This document shows positions 8,663-16,481 of a DNA stretch of 35,847 nucleotides, one piece after another (the stretch's first letter is position 1; every line of letters starts with the position of its first letter). This stretch comes from Methanobacteriota archaeon. Lineage in GTDB: Archaea; Thermoplasmatota; Poseidoniia; Poseidoniales; Poseidoniaceae. Made by a program: the position numbers and the translations under genes. The stretch lies in contig PSPT01000002.1 in assembly GCA_004195635.1 (NCBI GenBank), positions 90,200-126,046 of the forward strand, given 5' to 3'. A model generated the notes under the pieces. The model saw only the letters and a list, made by a program, of their open reading frames with translations. It was not told the DNA's origin and did no database searches.

Positions 8663-9487
8663 TTAGTTTGCATAATGCGCATAAGTTTGGTTTGCGAGTT
8701 TTTGGTATACTACTTGAAGGACTTCTTCGGGGGCATTACGGAAGGTAGGATGGTCTGCAGCACCTTGAGGTCTGCGTATTTCAGACCATTCATTTGCCTC
8801 ATATTTCATCAAAGCCTCTTTCATTAACACACCAGCAAGAACCAGAGTTTCGTAACAAAGGTCCTCATATGTCATTCCGCGCATAACAGGAACTTCTCTG
8901 CGAAAAAGTAAGTCACCGGTGTCAATCCCATTATCACAGAAATGTGTAGAGGCTCCAATTGGAATATCATGAAATACCGACCAAGCAGGGCTTGCAGAGC
9001 CACGGCAATCGGGCAGTAGTCCTGGGTGAGAATTGATTACTCCGTCGAGGGGGTAGTCGAGGATTTCCCCTCGAATAATACGAGTTCCACCAAATACGAT
9101 CAGGTCTAATCGCAGTCCTTCAATGTGAGGCATCACTTGCTCGGAAATGTGCTTTTCAACACATATGTGCGGGACAATAACTCCTGCGCCACCATCTTTT
9201 GGCTGGGCCAAGTTGTGAAGTTGTTCTTCTATTGTCGGAGCAATAGGGTTTCCCGCAATGCGGGTTAGGAACTTATTGCGTTCCTCATCAGCTATTGGGC
9301 TATCTTCGCTAATTACAATCGCTGGTACAAATCCTTCTGAAAGAATTTGCTTCAACATTTCACGGCCATATGGATGCTCTTTGAGAAGCAAAAATGCGAA
9401 AATAGGTCTGGACACAGTTGCAATTGTTGAGTCTATTACTAACCCCTCATTCCCATCATCATGGGGGTTGGTGTTTGCGCACATCAT
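8663..9487 (-). CDS. Formyltransferase-domain protein (Fmt/PurN-like fold), substrate unknown
   Basis: About 275 residues with a formyltransferase core. The catalytic Asn and His lie in VINSHPGLLPDCRG and the Asp in GIDTGDLL, so the Asn-His-Asp triad seems intact. Such enzymes transfer formyl groups from 10-formyl-THF to amines (Met-tRNA, GAR, amino sugars). Archaea do not formylate initiator tRNA, and the protein lacks an obvious tRNA-binding C-terminal domain, so a sugar or small-metabolite amine is more likely. In-frame codons run up to 9565, but that start lies upstream of the inverted repeat at 9510-9525. Starts at 9499, 9487 and 9484 lie downstream of it. 9487 is chosen because AGGCGG precedes it and the repeat-to-start distance (22) then matches that of the LLM gene (23). 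SDR gene downstream. Confidence 0.8.
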   Translation of the reverse strand: MMCANTNPHDDGNEGLVIDSTIATVSRPIFAFLLLKEHPYGREMLKQILSEGFVPAIVISEDSPIADEERNKFLTRIAGNPIAPTIEEQLHNLAQPKDGGAGVIVPHICVEKHISEQVMPHIEGLRLDLIVFGGTRIIRGEILDYPLDGVINSHPGLLPDCRGSASPAWSVFHDIPIGASTHFCDNGIDTGDLLFRREVPVMRGMTYEDLCYETLVLAGVLMKEALMKYEANEWSEIRRPQGAADHPTFRNAPEEVLQVVYQKLANQTYAHYAN

Positions 9488-9509
9488 ACTCCGCCTCATG
9501 TTATCCGAT

Positions 9510-9548
9510 GGGGTATTAGATACCCGTTCTTTCCCCTGATGATTATTG
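9510..9548 (-). promoter_or_regulatory. Promoter with inverted-repeat operator candidate, formyltransferase-SDR operon
   Basis: On the minus strand CAATAATCA starts at 9548 and GGGTATCTAATACCCC starts exactly 23 bases later (9525-9510), matching 15 of 16 bases of the repeat before the LLM operon at the identical spacing. The repeat is GGGTA-N5-TACCC. Further similarity continues into the leader (TCG, then AGGCGG before the start). Confidence 0.55.
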
Positions 9549-9632
9549 CTTGCAAAAAAAATCAATAGGGCCTATGATTTGGTGCTTTTCGCCCTAAGGC
9601 GTGAATCAAATAAAGCCAGTTGCTGATTGAAT

Positions 9633-11036
9633 CTATGGTGTGACTCGGCTTCGATCTCTTGGGAACAATACGATTTCTCGTACATTACTTGCGCCGCACA
9701 GAACCATCAACAGTCTTGCAACACCCAATCCCCATCCAGCATGTGGCGGTGCGCCGTAGCGGAAACCATCGATGTAGAAGTCAAAGTCGGCTGGGTCTAA
9801 TTCCATGTCGCGTAGATTTTGTTCAAGAATCTCCCATCGGTGCTCACGCTGGCCACCTGATGTCATTTCATCACGACCATAATTCAAATCAAAACCGCGA
9901 CTCAATTGCTCACCGGTGGTTCCATCCTCGCCTTTTACATGGTGAATATAGAATGGTTTCATTTCCATTGGCCAACGCGGTAAGAAGTAGAATCCAGGGT
10001 ATTCATCAGCAATTAAGTCACAATGAGCAGCACTAATATCATCGCCCCAATTGATGTCTCCTCCTTTCTTCTGGATGAGGGCAATTGCATCATCATATGA
10101 AACACGAGGGAATGGAATTGACGGAATTACAACTTCAACGGGCTCTTGTCCTTGGCTACTTCTAAACTCATTTATTGGTTCAAATAAGTGCATCTCATGC
10201 TTAGATATTTTTGCCCAAACATTGTTAATCATCCTTTCAAGAACGCCCATGACATCTTCGTCGTCGGCCCAAGCCATCTCAATATCAAAGGAAATGAACT
10301 CATTCAAGTGGCGGTATGTATCGTGTTCTTCGGCTCTAAAAGCAGGTCCGACTTCAAACACTCGGTCAAGCCCGCCAAGGATACTCAATTGCTTGTATAG
10401 TTGTGGTGATTGAGAAAGATAAGCAGGGGTGTCAAAATACTGCAATGGGAATAAATTAGTGCCACCTTCGGCAGCAGCAGCAATTATTTTCGGCGAATTA
10501 ATTTCACCAAAGCCCTCACTAATCAAAAACTCACGACCGTATTGTAGCACACGGCTTCTCAATTGAAACATGGCATTAACATGTGAACGACGTAGGTCAA
10601 GAAAGCGATTGTTTAGCCTCGTGTTTAGGTCAATATGAACCGTATCGGTTACTCCGAGAGGGAGGGGGGTTTGTGCGCCAGCCAAAACTTGCGCTGAACT
10701 AGCAACTACCTCGTATGCAGGGGGCGGGGTGGGTTCGCCTTCGGCTACTTTAGGGGGTCTTTTTAGGGCGACTTCTCCGGTGATTTGCAAGGTTGATTCT
10801 CTGCTTGCATTTTGAATTGATTCAAGTTCCTCATCGGGGAGATTTCCTTGCTTAAGGAATACCTGTGCCCTTCCCGTTCCATCTCTTAGGTCTACGAAAC
10901 AGATTTTTCCCTTGCCGCGAAGCGCCTCGGCAAAACCACATACAGTGACTTCTTTGCCGACCAAATCAGCACCTTTGCTGATTTGGCCAAGGTTGTGAGT
11001 TCGGTACGCTGTTGGGTGCCAAGTGACATCGCTCAT
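9633..11036 (-). CDS. aspS: Aspartyl-tRNA synthetase, archaeal type
   Basis: Class IIb aminoacyl-tRNA synthetase of about 467 residues, joining Asp to tRNA-Asp. An N-terminal OB-fold anticodon-binding domain (about 20-120) includes VCGFAEALRGKGKICFVDLRD. The catalytic core shows motif 2 (FRAEEHDTYRHLNEF) and motif 3 (GWGLGVARLLM), ending with the archaeal FPRDRSRVTP tail. The ATG at 11036 gives the family's usual N-terminus; the longer in-frame start adds 14 unrelated residues. The position matching Lys85 of Thermococcus AspRS appears to be Pro (in PPPAYEV), a feature linked to non-discriminating enzymes that also make Asp-tRNA-Asn. The residue matching Trp26 is ambiguous, so this is only a hint. 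Divergent from metK. Confidence 0.95.
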   Translation of the reverse strand: MSDVTWHPTAYRTHNLGQISKGADLVGKEVTVCGFAEALRGKGKICFVDLRDGTGRAQVFLKQGNLPDEELESIQNASRESTLQITGEVALKRPPKVAEGEPTPPPAYEVVASSAQVLAGAQTPLPLGVTDTVHIDLNTRLNNRFLDLRRSHVNAMFQLRSRVLQYGREFLISEGFGEINSPKIIAAAAEGGTNLFPLQYFDTPAYLSQSPQLYKQLSILGGLDRVFEVGPAFRAEEHDTYRHLNEFISFDIEMAWADDEDVMGVLERMINNVWAKISKHEMHLFEPINEFRSSQGQEPVEVVIPSIPFPRVSYDDAIALIQKKGGDINWGDDISAAHCDLIADEYPGFYFLPRWPMEMKPFYIHHVKGEDGTTGEQLSRGFDLNYGRDEMTSGGQREHRWEILEQNLRDMELDPADFDFYIDGFRYGAPPHAGWGLGVARLLMVLCGASNVREIVLFPRDRSRVTP

Positions 11037-11210
11037 AGATTGATGGGCGAGTGGCCTATTCAAGAACAATTCGCCCAACTAGAGAGGCGGTTTTACCAAA
11101 AATCAACTAATATTATGGCAATTTGTCATTAGCAATGTTGTGGATGCGATGATAAAAAAATGTGAGGTATAGGGGAACGGTTATTGAAGGAGGATATAGG
11201 GGGGTCAAAT

Positions 11211-12452
11211 ATGACCGGTCGTCTCTTCACATCCGAGTCTGTAACTTCAGGGCACCCCGACAAAGTTTGCGATGCAATTTCGGATGCCATTGTCGATGCT
11301 TGCTTGGCTCTTGACCCCAAAGCAAGGGTTGCAGTTGAAACGTGTATTAAGGGTGATGTGAATCAGGGGCTTATTCTCCTTGCCGGGGAGGTAGAAATGG
11401 CAAAGGAAATATTGGATGCCGGCAAAGTACCGAATTATGCGCAAATTGCCCGAGATACTGCCGCATCGATTGGATATGATGACCATAGCATTGGTTTTGA
11501 TTCCACAACTGAGGAGCGTTGTAAGGTATTAGTTCGCATTACCTCTCAATCACCTGATATTTCTCAAGGTGTAGACCGCGAGGGTGCTGGTGACCAAGGC
11601 CTGATGTTTGGATATGCTTGTACCGAGACAGAAAACTTTGATGATTTTGTTGGACTTTACTTCCCCCTCGCTGCGGCTTTGTCGCAGCGATTGACAAGAA
11701 GGCTTGCAGAAGTTAGAGAAAAAGGCATTCTTCCATGGGCAAGGCCAGATGGTAAAGGTCAGGTGACAATTGAATACGATGAGGAGGGGAATCCGAGCCG
11801 AGTCCATACTGTAATCATCGCAATTCAACACGACAAAAATTTATATTTGGAGCATGGTGATGAGGCTGGAGAGCATGCATTTGTCACTGCTGAAATAAAG
11901 AAGCATGTAGTTGAATACTGCATTCCAAAAATTTTACTTTCTAGTGAATACAATTTGGTGGTAAATGGAACTGGTCGATTCGCTGACCCAGGTGGTCCGT
12001 TGACAGATGCAGGACTTACTGGTAGAAAGATAATCGTTGATACATATGGTGGTTTAGGTCGTCACGGCGGCGGTGCCTTTTCCGGAAAGGACCCGAGCAA
12101 GGTGGATCGTTCTGCCGCTTATGCTGCACGCCATGCGGCAAAACACATTGTGGCAGCTGGATTGGCGAGTAGATGTGAGATTCAATTGGCCTATGTTATC
12201 GGAGTTGCGAAGCCAGTAAGCCTGCGCGTTGAGACTTTTGGAACATCGCAAAGAAGTGAATCTGAGATTGAAAAATTAGTTGACGAGGTTTTTGATTTCA
12301 CTCCGAAGCAAATTATTCAATACTTTAATCTTTTGAGGCCGATATATTCTTCAACTTCAGCAGGTGGCCATTTTGGCAGAACCCCTGGGGTTGATGGTGA
12401 ATTCCCTTGGGAAGTTCTAGACGAGAATATCCTTGCAAAATTGAATCAATAA
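11211..12452 (+). CDS. metK: S-adenosylmethionine synthase, bacterial-type MetK
   Basis: About 413 residues. It makes S-adenosylmethionine from methionine and ATP. Diagnostic bacterial/eukaryal MAT motifs are present: GHPDKVCDAISDAI, GAGDQGLMFGYAC, GGGAFSGKDPSKVDRSAAYAAR and the C-terminal GGHFGR then FPWE. Most archaea instead use a distant MAT family (COG1812), so this is a bacterial-type gene in an archaeal context. The ATG at 11211 is preferred over an in-frame TTG at 11184: it starts directly with the conserved N-terminus, and AGGAGG and GGGGGG stretches lie 10-25 bases upstream. The gene is divergent from aspS across about 170 bases that should hold both promoters. A weak inverted repeat (GTGCAA...TTGCAC, 12460-12491) follows the stop. 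Confidence 0.95.
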   Translation: MTGRLFTSESVTSGHPDKVCDAISDAIVDACLALDPKARVAVETCIKGDVNQGLILLAGEVEMAKEILDAGKVPNYAQIARDTAASIGYDDHSIGFDSTTEERCKVLVRITSQSPDISQGVDREGAGDQGLMFGYACTETENFDDFVGLYFPLAAALSQRLTRRLAEVREKGILPWARPDGKGQVTIEYDEEGNPSRVHTVIIAIQHDKNLYLEHGDEAGEHAFVTAEIKKHVVEYCIPKILLSSEYNLVVNGTGRFADPGGPLTDAGLTGRKIIVDTYGGLGRHGGGAFSGKDPSKVDRSAAYAARHAAKHIVAAGLASRCEIQLAYVIGVAKPVSLRVETFGTSQRSESEIEKLVDEVFDFTPKQIIQYFNLLRPIYSSTSAGGHFGRTPGVDGEFPWEVLDENILAKLNQ

Positions 12453-12619
12453 GGCTCCAGTGCAACATTTTCTCGGCTGCATATTTTGCACTAATAATAA
12501 TATTTGAGCCCATTATTGTACTTTACTTTTTTCTGCTAATTAAAAGAAATTTTTTGGCATAATTCAAATGATTTATCAATTCTCAATTATTCTGACTTAC
12601 AACCCAACTCCTTATGGCG

Positions 12620-12640
12620 GGGGTTCGCCCCGTAGGGGCG
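12620..12640 (+). promoter_or_regulatory. GC-rich leader with two mutually exclusive hairpins
   Basis: In a very AT-rich region, this stretch just 8 bases before the start of the giant surface protein can fold as GGGG-TTCG-CCCC (12620-12631, a stable UUCG tetraloop) or as CGCCCC-GTA-GGGGCG (12626-12640). The two share the same C-run, so only one can form at a time. It may affect translation initiation. This is a structural observation only. Confidence 0.4.
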
Positions 12641-12648
12641 TGAGCACT

Positions 12649-15600
12649 ATGCAAATCGGGCGACGAAAGAGTTTCCAACTCGCGTTATTGTTAGTGATGG
12701 CTTCAATGCTTCCTTTGTTTTCACCAGCGGTTTCTGCTGATTCTTCAATTGGGCTTAGTTCAGACATTATGCATATCCAATTGGCACCGGGTAGTTCAAC
12801 GAATATTACTCTTTCAATTCATAATAATGGCTCTTCGATTGAGGATTTTTCGGTCGCAGTCGACAATTCTTCAACTTCACTGTTGTGGCAGGTAATTCCT
12901 TCCGAGATGGTAGTTGAAGATGTGCTACCTACCTTTACCGAAGATACTGTGGTCGTTGTTCGTCTTGCAAATGGGGCACAAATATCTGATTCAGGAACAG
13001 TAAACTTGGTTGTTGCAGTAAATGGAACAAATATTTCTTCTCAAATCACCATTCAACTTTCTGTGATGCCATATTACGGTCCTTTTCTAAATGTTAGTAA
13101 CATAGGCGATCAAGGACTCATTGCAATGACCCCTGGCTCATCCTTAGACCTTATGGTGGAGGTTGAAAATGGCGGAAATGTCCTTGACACACTATTACTT
13201 AATGTTGATGAAGAGCCTGATCTAAATGGTTGGTGGTCAAACCAATCGGGCGGCTCTAACAATTCAAACGGTAGCGGCAATAATAGCAATGGCACGGGTA
13301 ATGGTACGGGTAATGGTACTGGAAATGGAACGGGAAATGGTAGCAATAATTCTGGGCCTGCGGCATTTACAATGTTCTTGGCAAATACAGGTCTAAATTT
13401 GTCGATGGATTGGGCAATGGCCAACCTTACAGTAAATGATTCCTATTCGATTGATTGGGCGGTATTCCGCAATGGAAGTATGTTGGCTTATGATGTAGGG
13501 AGTGATAATTTCAATGCCTCATCATCAATGCATAATCTGAGTGCCAACTCAACTTTAAATGCATATGATACATGGTGTGTTGATGCTGATTTACGAACTG
13601 GAATTACGATACTTGATTCTACAAATTCCTGTTTAACGGTCAGCAATAATAGTGGCGGTGGAAGTAATGGAACCGGTAATGGAACCGGTAATGGAACCGG
13701 TAATGGAACCGGTAATGGAACCGGTAATGGAACCGGTAATGGAAATAACACCTCAATGGGCTTTGGCAAATCTATACCCGCGGGTTGGGATGTCCGTTTC
13801 ATTGATGATTTACAATCTAATATGAGTGCTGGAGAAATGCGCTTTGTTTCTTTAAGGGTATCTTCGCCCGCTAATGCTGATGCTGGATATCATGGATTCC
13901 GGCTCTTTGCAGGTAGTGCAAATGGCAATGTTTCATTTTCTACTTTATTGGTGGTTAATATTACCGCGACCCATAATTTGGCCTTCACTGATGCAACTAA
14001 TGAAAGCAATGTTTGGCTTCCTGGAATTTCAGGAAATTTGTCTGCAAATATCACCAATCTGGGTTCAGTTGATTCAACTTATTCATATTCAATTGGCGCT
14101 ACAAGTGGTGATTGTATTATTGATATTCCCACTTCGCAGGGCATGGAAATACAGGTAAATGCTTCTGAAAATATTGATATTGAATTCAGTCCATCTGGGA
14201 ACATGCACCAATGGGATATGTGTGGGGCATTGCTAGAAGCAACTAATATTGATGATTCAAGTGTTGTGTTTCAACATTGGTTTAACATAAGTATTGGAGT
14301 TAGCACTTCACTTGAGTGGGTCGATGCATCTCCAAGTCCCGAAACTCTGACTCCCGGCCAGCCCCTTTCATTACAATTTTCAATAGTTAATACCGGAAGT
14401 GAAGAAGAATCACTTGGCTTTACTATTGATGGCGATGATGACTTTATTTTCTCAAATGCAGTTCCTACATCAAGCGTTGATGTTGGGCGAGGCAATTCAA
14501 CTACTTTTTATGTTGATATTGATTTACCAACTGATACTAATTTAGTGGGTATACAGAATTTGACAATTGAAGCAACGAGTTGGTCTTCTTGGTATTCTGA
14601 AAACTTATCCCTAATTGTTGATGTAAATGAAGTGCCAGCAATCTCTTTACTCGGTCCAAATGATAACCGAATTGTAGTCGGAGTAGACAGTGCTACATTG
14701 TTGAACTTCAGTGCTGAAAACATTGGTACCTCAAACCTCTCTCTAAACTTACAGAGCACTGGTTTGCCGTCAGGAGTTACTGTGGCTTTGGATGAAATGA
14801 GTAACCTTTCTTTCTCTGTTGGCCAAGCAAAAGTATTGTCCTTCTCAGTTCAAACTAGCGCTATTACGCCTGTGGGGGATCATTCAATCACCCTCTCTCT
14901 TGCAGATTCAGTGGGTTTTGTTCTGGTTAGCCAAGCTCTCACTTTGCAGGTATTACCTACTGTTTCAGTAGGTGTTAGTGCTGGAAGTAATTGGGTAATT
15001 GTAGGTGCTGGAAATTCCACCATATTCAGTATCAATGTCGCAAACCTTGGAGATGCTTCCGATACAATTTCAATTGATTTAGATACAACGGACTTGGGTT
15101 CAGATTATGGTGTATCAATTTCAAGTCAAACTTTAACCATTGATGCGGGTCAATCGCAACAAGTTGAACTGAGCCTTTCACTACTTGACACTCCTACCTC
15201 ATCGACTTCAGACCTAGTAATTGTCATTCAAAGCGGTTTAGATGCAATGGTTTCTGATGTAATGATTCTAACAATTCATGCTCAAGATGTTGCCGCGGAG
15301 TTAACTGTCGTAGGGCAAAATACCACCTCTGCATCAGGTTCTCAAATAACCGGCTCGGCAATAATAAAAAATAGCGGTAATGCTATTGATTCATTCCTTC
15401 TTTCTTTCTCTGGCTTAAATTGCATGCCTTCTTCTTATGTTGCCCAATCATTAAATCCAAGTGAGTCAACCACTTCAATTCCTTTCAGTTGTGAAGTGCC
15501 TGATGCCCATCTGTCTGGTTCAGGTGTTATTTCGGTACGTGTTCAATCACAAACCGATTCTTCTATGATTGTGGAAGAGCAGTTGTCCTATACGGTCTCA

Positions 15601-16392
15601 AGCACACTTTATGGCTCGGCAGTAACTATCTCTTCGGAAACAATTTCCTATTCAATGTCATATGATTCATCAAGCACAATTGAGGTTGTAGTGAGCAATA
15701 ATGTCAACCATATTATTACTGGTACAATGTCGGTCTTTGGCGATAATTCTGGACTGTTCCATGCAGAGTGGACTGATTTCCAAGGTAATTCCGGTTCATC
15801 CTATACACTAACTCCTCTTTCCTCCACAACTTTCTCCCTAACTCTCACTTCTATGAGTAACCAAGGCGGTATTGCTGACATTACCTTGCATGCGATTAGC
15901 GATGTTGATGGAAATATTGTGACTGATTCAAGTCCAAGCATTGAGGTAGAAGTGGATGCAATACATACTGCTCCCGATGGATTGGCTTTACCACTTGGAA
16001 TTGAAATGAGTAATCAAACTGGATTAAGTATATTATCTGGTGGCTGGATATTTGCTCTTCTTCTTGTAATGGTAATGCGTTCCTCACGAAAGAAGCGAAA
16101 GGTAGTAGAGGCGGAAATGGATCTGGTTGATTCACTATTACCAGCGGCTGAGTTCGGCGCCTTACCGCCTCCTGCACTCGGCGGCCTTCCTATGCCTGCT
16201 ATGGCTGGTGATGGCCTGCTTCCTCCACCACTTGGCGCATCTGAGATTGATGCAAACGAAACCATGTTATTACCGGGACGAAAAGTAATCTGCCCGAGTT
16301 GTACAACTAAATTATCCGTTCCAAGAGGGAGTGTACCTCCGTTTAGATTTTCATGCCCTTCATGTGAAGAGAGCATAAGGGTCTCCGAATGA
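12649..16392 (+). CDS. Giant secreted, membrane-anchored surface protein with Ig-like repeats and cytoplasmic zinc ribbon
   Basis: About 1247 residues. It starts with a signal peptide (basic IGRRK, a hydrophobic core, cleavage likely after AVSA near residue 31); the ATG at 12649 gives this signal directly, whereas the longer frame start does not. The ectodomain has several repeated beta-sandwich units of the CARDB/NEW3 kind, each with a strand ending in N-x-G (SIVNTGSEEESL, SAENIGTSNLSL, NVANLGDASDTI, IIKNSGNAIDSF). Two GTGN repeat linkers lie near residues 215-230 and 341-364. Many Asn-x-Ser/Thr sites suggest glycosylation. One transmembrane helix (GGWIFALLLVMVM) is followed by RKKRK, a DLVD motif, a Pro/Gly-rich linker and two CPSC knuckles that form a zinc ribbon in the cytoplasm. 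Role unknown; an adhesion or sensing surface protein is an inference. Confidence 0.85.
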   Translation: MQIGRRKSFQLALLLVMASMLPLFSPAVSADSSIGLSSDIMHIQLAPGSSTNITLSIHNNGSSIEDFSVAVDNSSTSLLWQVIPSEMVVEDVLPTFTEDTVVVVRLANGAQISDSGTVNLVVAVNGTNISSQITIQLSVMPYYGPFLNVSNIGDQGLIAMTPGSSLDLMVEVENGGNVLDTLLLNVDEEPDLNGWWSNQSGGSNNSNGSGNNSNGTGNGTGNGTGNGTGNGSNNSGPAAFTMFLANTGLNLSMDWAMANLTVNDSYSIDWAVFRNGSMLAYDVGSDNFNASSSMHNLSANSTLNAYDTWCVDADLRTGITILDSTNSCLTVSNNSGGGSNGTGNGTGNGTGNGTGNGTGNGTGNGNNTSMGFGKSIPAGWDVRFIDDLQSNMSAGEMRFVSLRVSSPANADAGYHGFRLFAGSANGNVSFSTLLVVNITATHNLAFTDATNESNVWLPGISGNLSANITNLGSVDSTYSYSIGATSGDCIIDIPTSQGMEIQVNASENIDIEFSPSGNMHQWDMCGALLEATNIDDSSVVFQHWFNISIGVSTSLEWVDASPSPETLTPGQPLSLQFSIVNTGSEEESLGFTIDGDDDFIFSNAVPTSSVDVGRGNSTTFYVDIDLPTDTNLVGIQNLTIEATSWSSWYSENLSLIVDVNEVPAISLLGPNDNRIVVGVDSATLLNFSAENIGTSNLSLNLQSTGLPSGVTVALDEMSNLSFSVGQAKVLSFSVQTSAITPVGDHSITLSLADSVGFVLVSQALTLQVLPTVSVGVSAGSNWVIVGAGNSTIFSINVANLGDASDTISIDLDTTDLGSDYGVSISSQTLTIDAGQSQQVELSLSLLDTPTSSTSDLVIVIQSGLDAMVSDVMILTIHAQDVAAELTVVGQNTTSASGSQITGSAIIKNSGNAIDSFLLSFSGLNCMPSSYVAQSLNPSESTTSIPFSCEVPDAHLSGSGVISVRVQSQTDSSMIVEEQLSYTVSSTLYGSAVTISSETISYSMSYDSSSTIEVVVSNNVNHIITGTMSVFGDNSGLFHAEWTDFQGNSGSSYTLTPLSSTTFSLTLTSMSNQGGIADITLHAISDVDGNIVTDSSPSIEVEVDAIHTAPDGLALPLGIEMSNQTGLSILSGGWIFALLLVMVMRSSRKKRKVVEAEMDLVDSLLPAAEFGALPPPALGGLPMPAMAGDGLLPPPLGASEIDANETMLLPGRKVICPSCTTKLSVPRGSVPPFRFSCPSCEESIRVSE
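13291..13338 (+). repeat. Degenerate 12-bp tandem repeat coding GTGN, four copies
   Basis: Four tandem 12-base units (GGCACGGGTAAT, GGTACGGGTAAT, GGTACTGGAAAT, GGAACGGGAAAT) encode Gly-Thr-Gly-Asn. The codons differ between copies while the amino acids are kept, which suggests an old array held by selection on protein sequence. Confidence 0.85.
13669..13740 (+). repeat. Perfect 12-bp tandem repeat coding GTGN, six identical copies
   Basis: Six identical copies of GGAACCGGTAAT stand head to tail, coding Gly-Thr-Gly-Asn six times. The identity at silent positions points to recent slippage or recombination, unlike the degenerate array 330 bases upstream. The unit length is a multiple of three, so copy-number change alters linker length without a frameshift. 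Confidence 0.95.
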
Positions 16393-16403
16393 GATAATAT
16401 TCG

Positions 16404-16454
16404 ACGGTAGTATTCCACTTACTAGCCGGTTTTCTACGGCATTATTACTACCGT
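16404..16454. terminator. Hairpin between convergent genes, possible bidirectional terminator
   Basis: ACGGTAGTA (16404-16412) is matched by TACTACCGT (16446-16454), a perfect 9-bp inverted repeat. An inner 4-bp stem GCCG/CGGC (16425-16440) lies within the loop. It lies between the 3' ends of two convergent genes. A terminator or mRNA-end role is inferred; archaeal termination mostly uses T-runs, and only short ones are present. Confidence 0.4.
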
Positions 16455-16481
16455 TAATCTCCGACTCTGAAAGAAAAACCC

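Noticed and set aside
9488-9565. Longer formyltransferase start at 9565
   Set aside because: It would place the promoter and inverted repeat inside the coding region; the repeat and leader match those before the LLM gene.
12460-12491. GTGCAA...TTGCAC as a metK terminator
   Set aside because: The stem is only 6 bp with a 20-base loop and no T-run; too weak to list as a feature.
13669-13740. Possible CRISPR-like array
   Set aside because: The repeats are 12 bases, head to tail, without spacers, and in frame in a gene.
13110-13802. Two minus-strand open frames with long Pro-Val-Pro-Leu repeats
   Set aside because: They are the antisense reading of the GTGN repeat arrays in the surface protein; the repeat removes stop codons.
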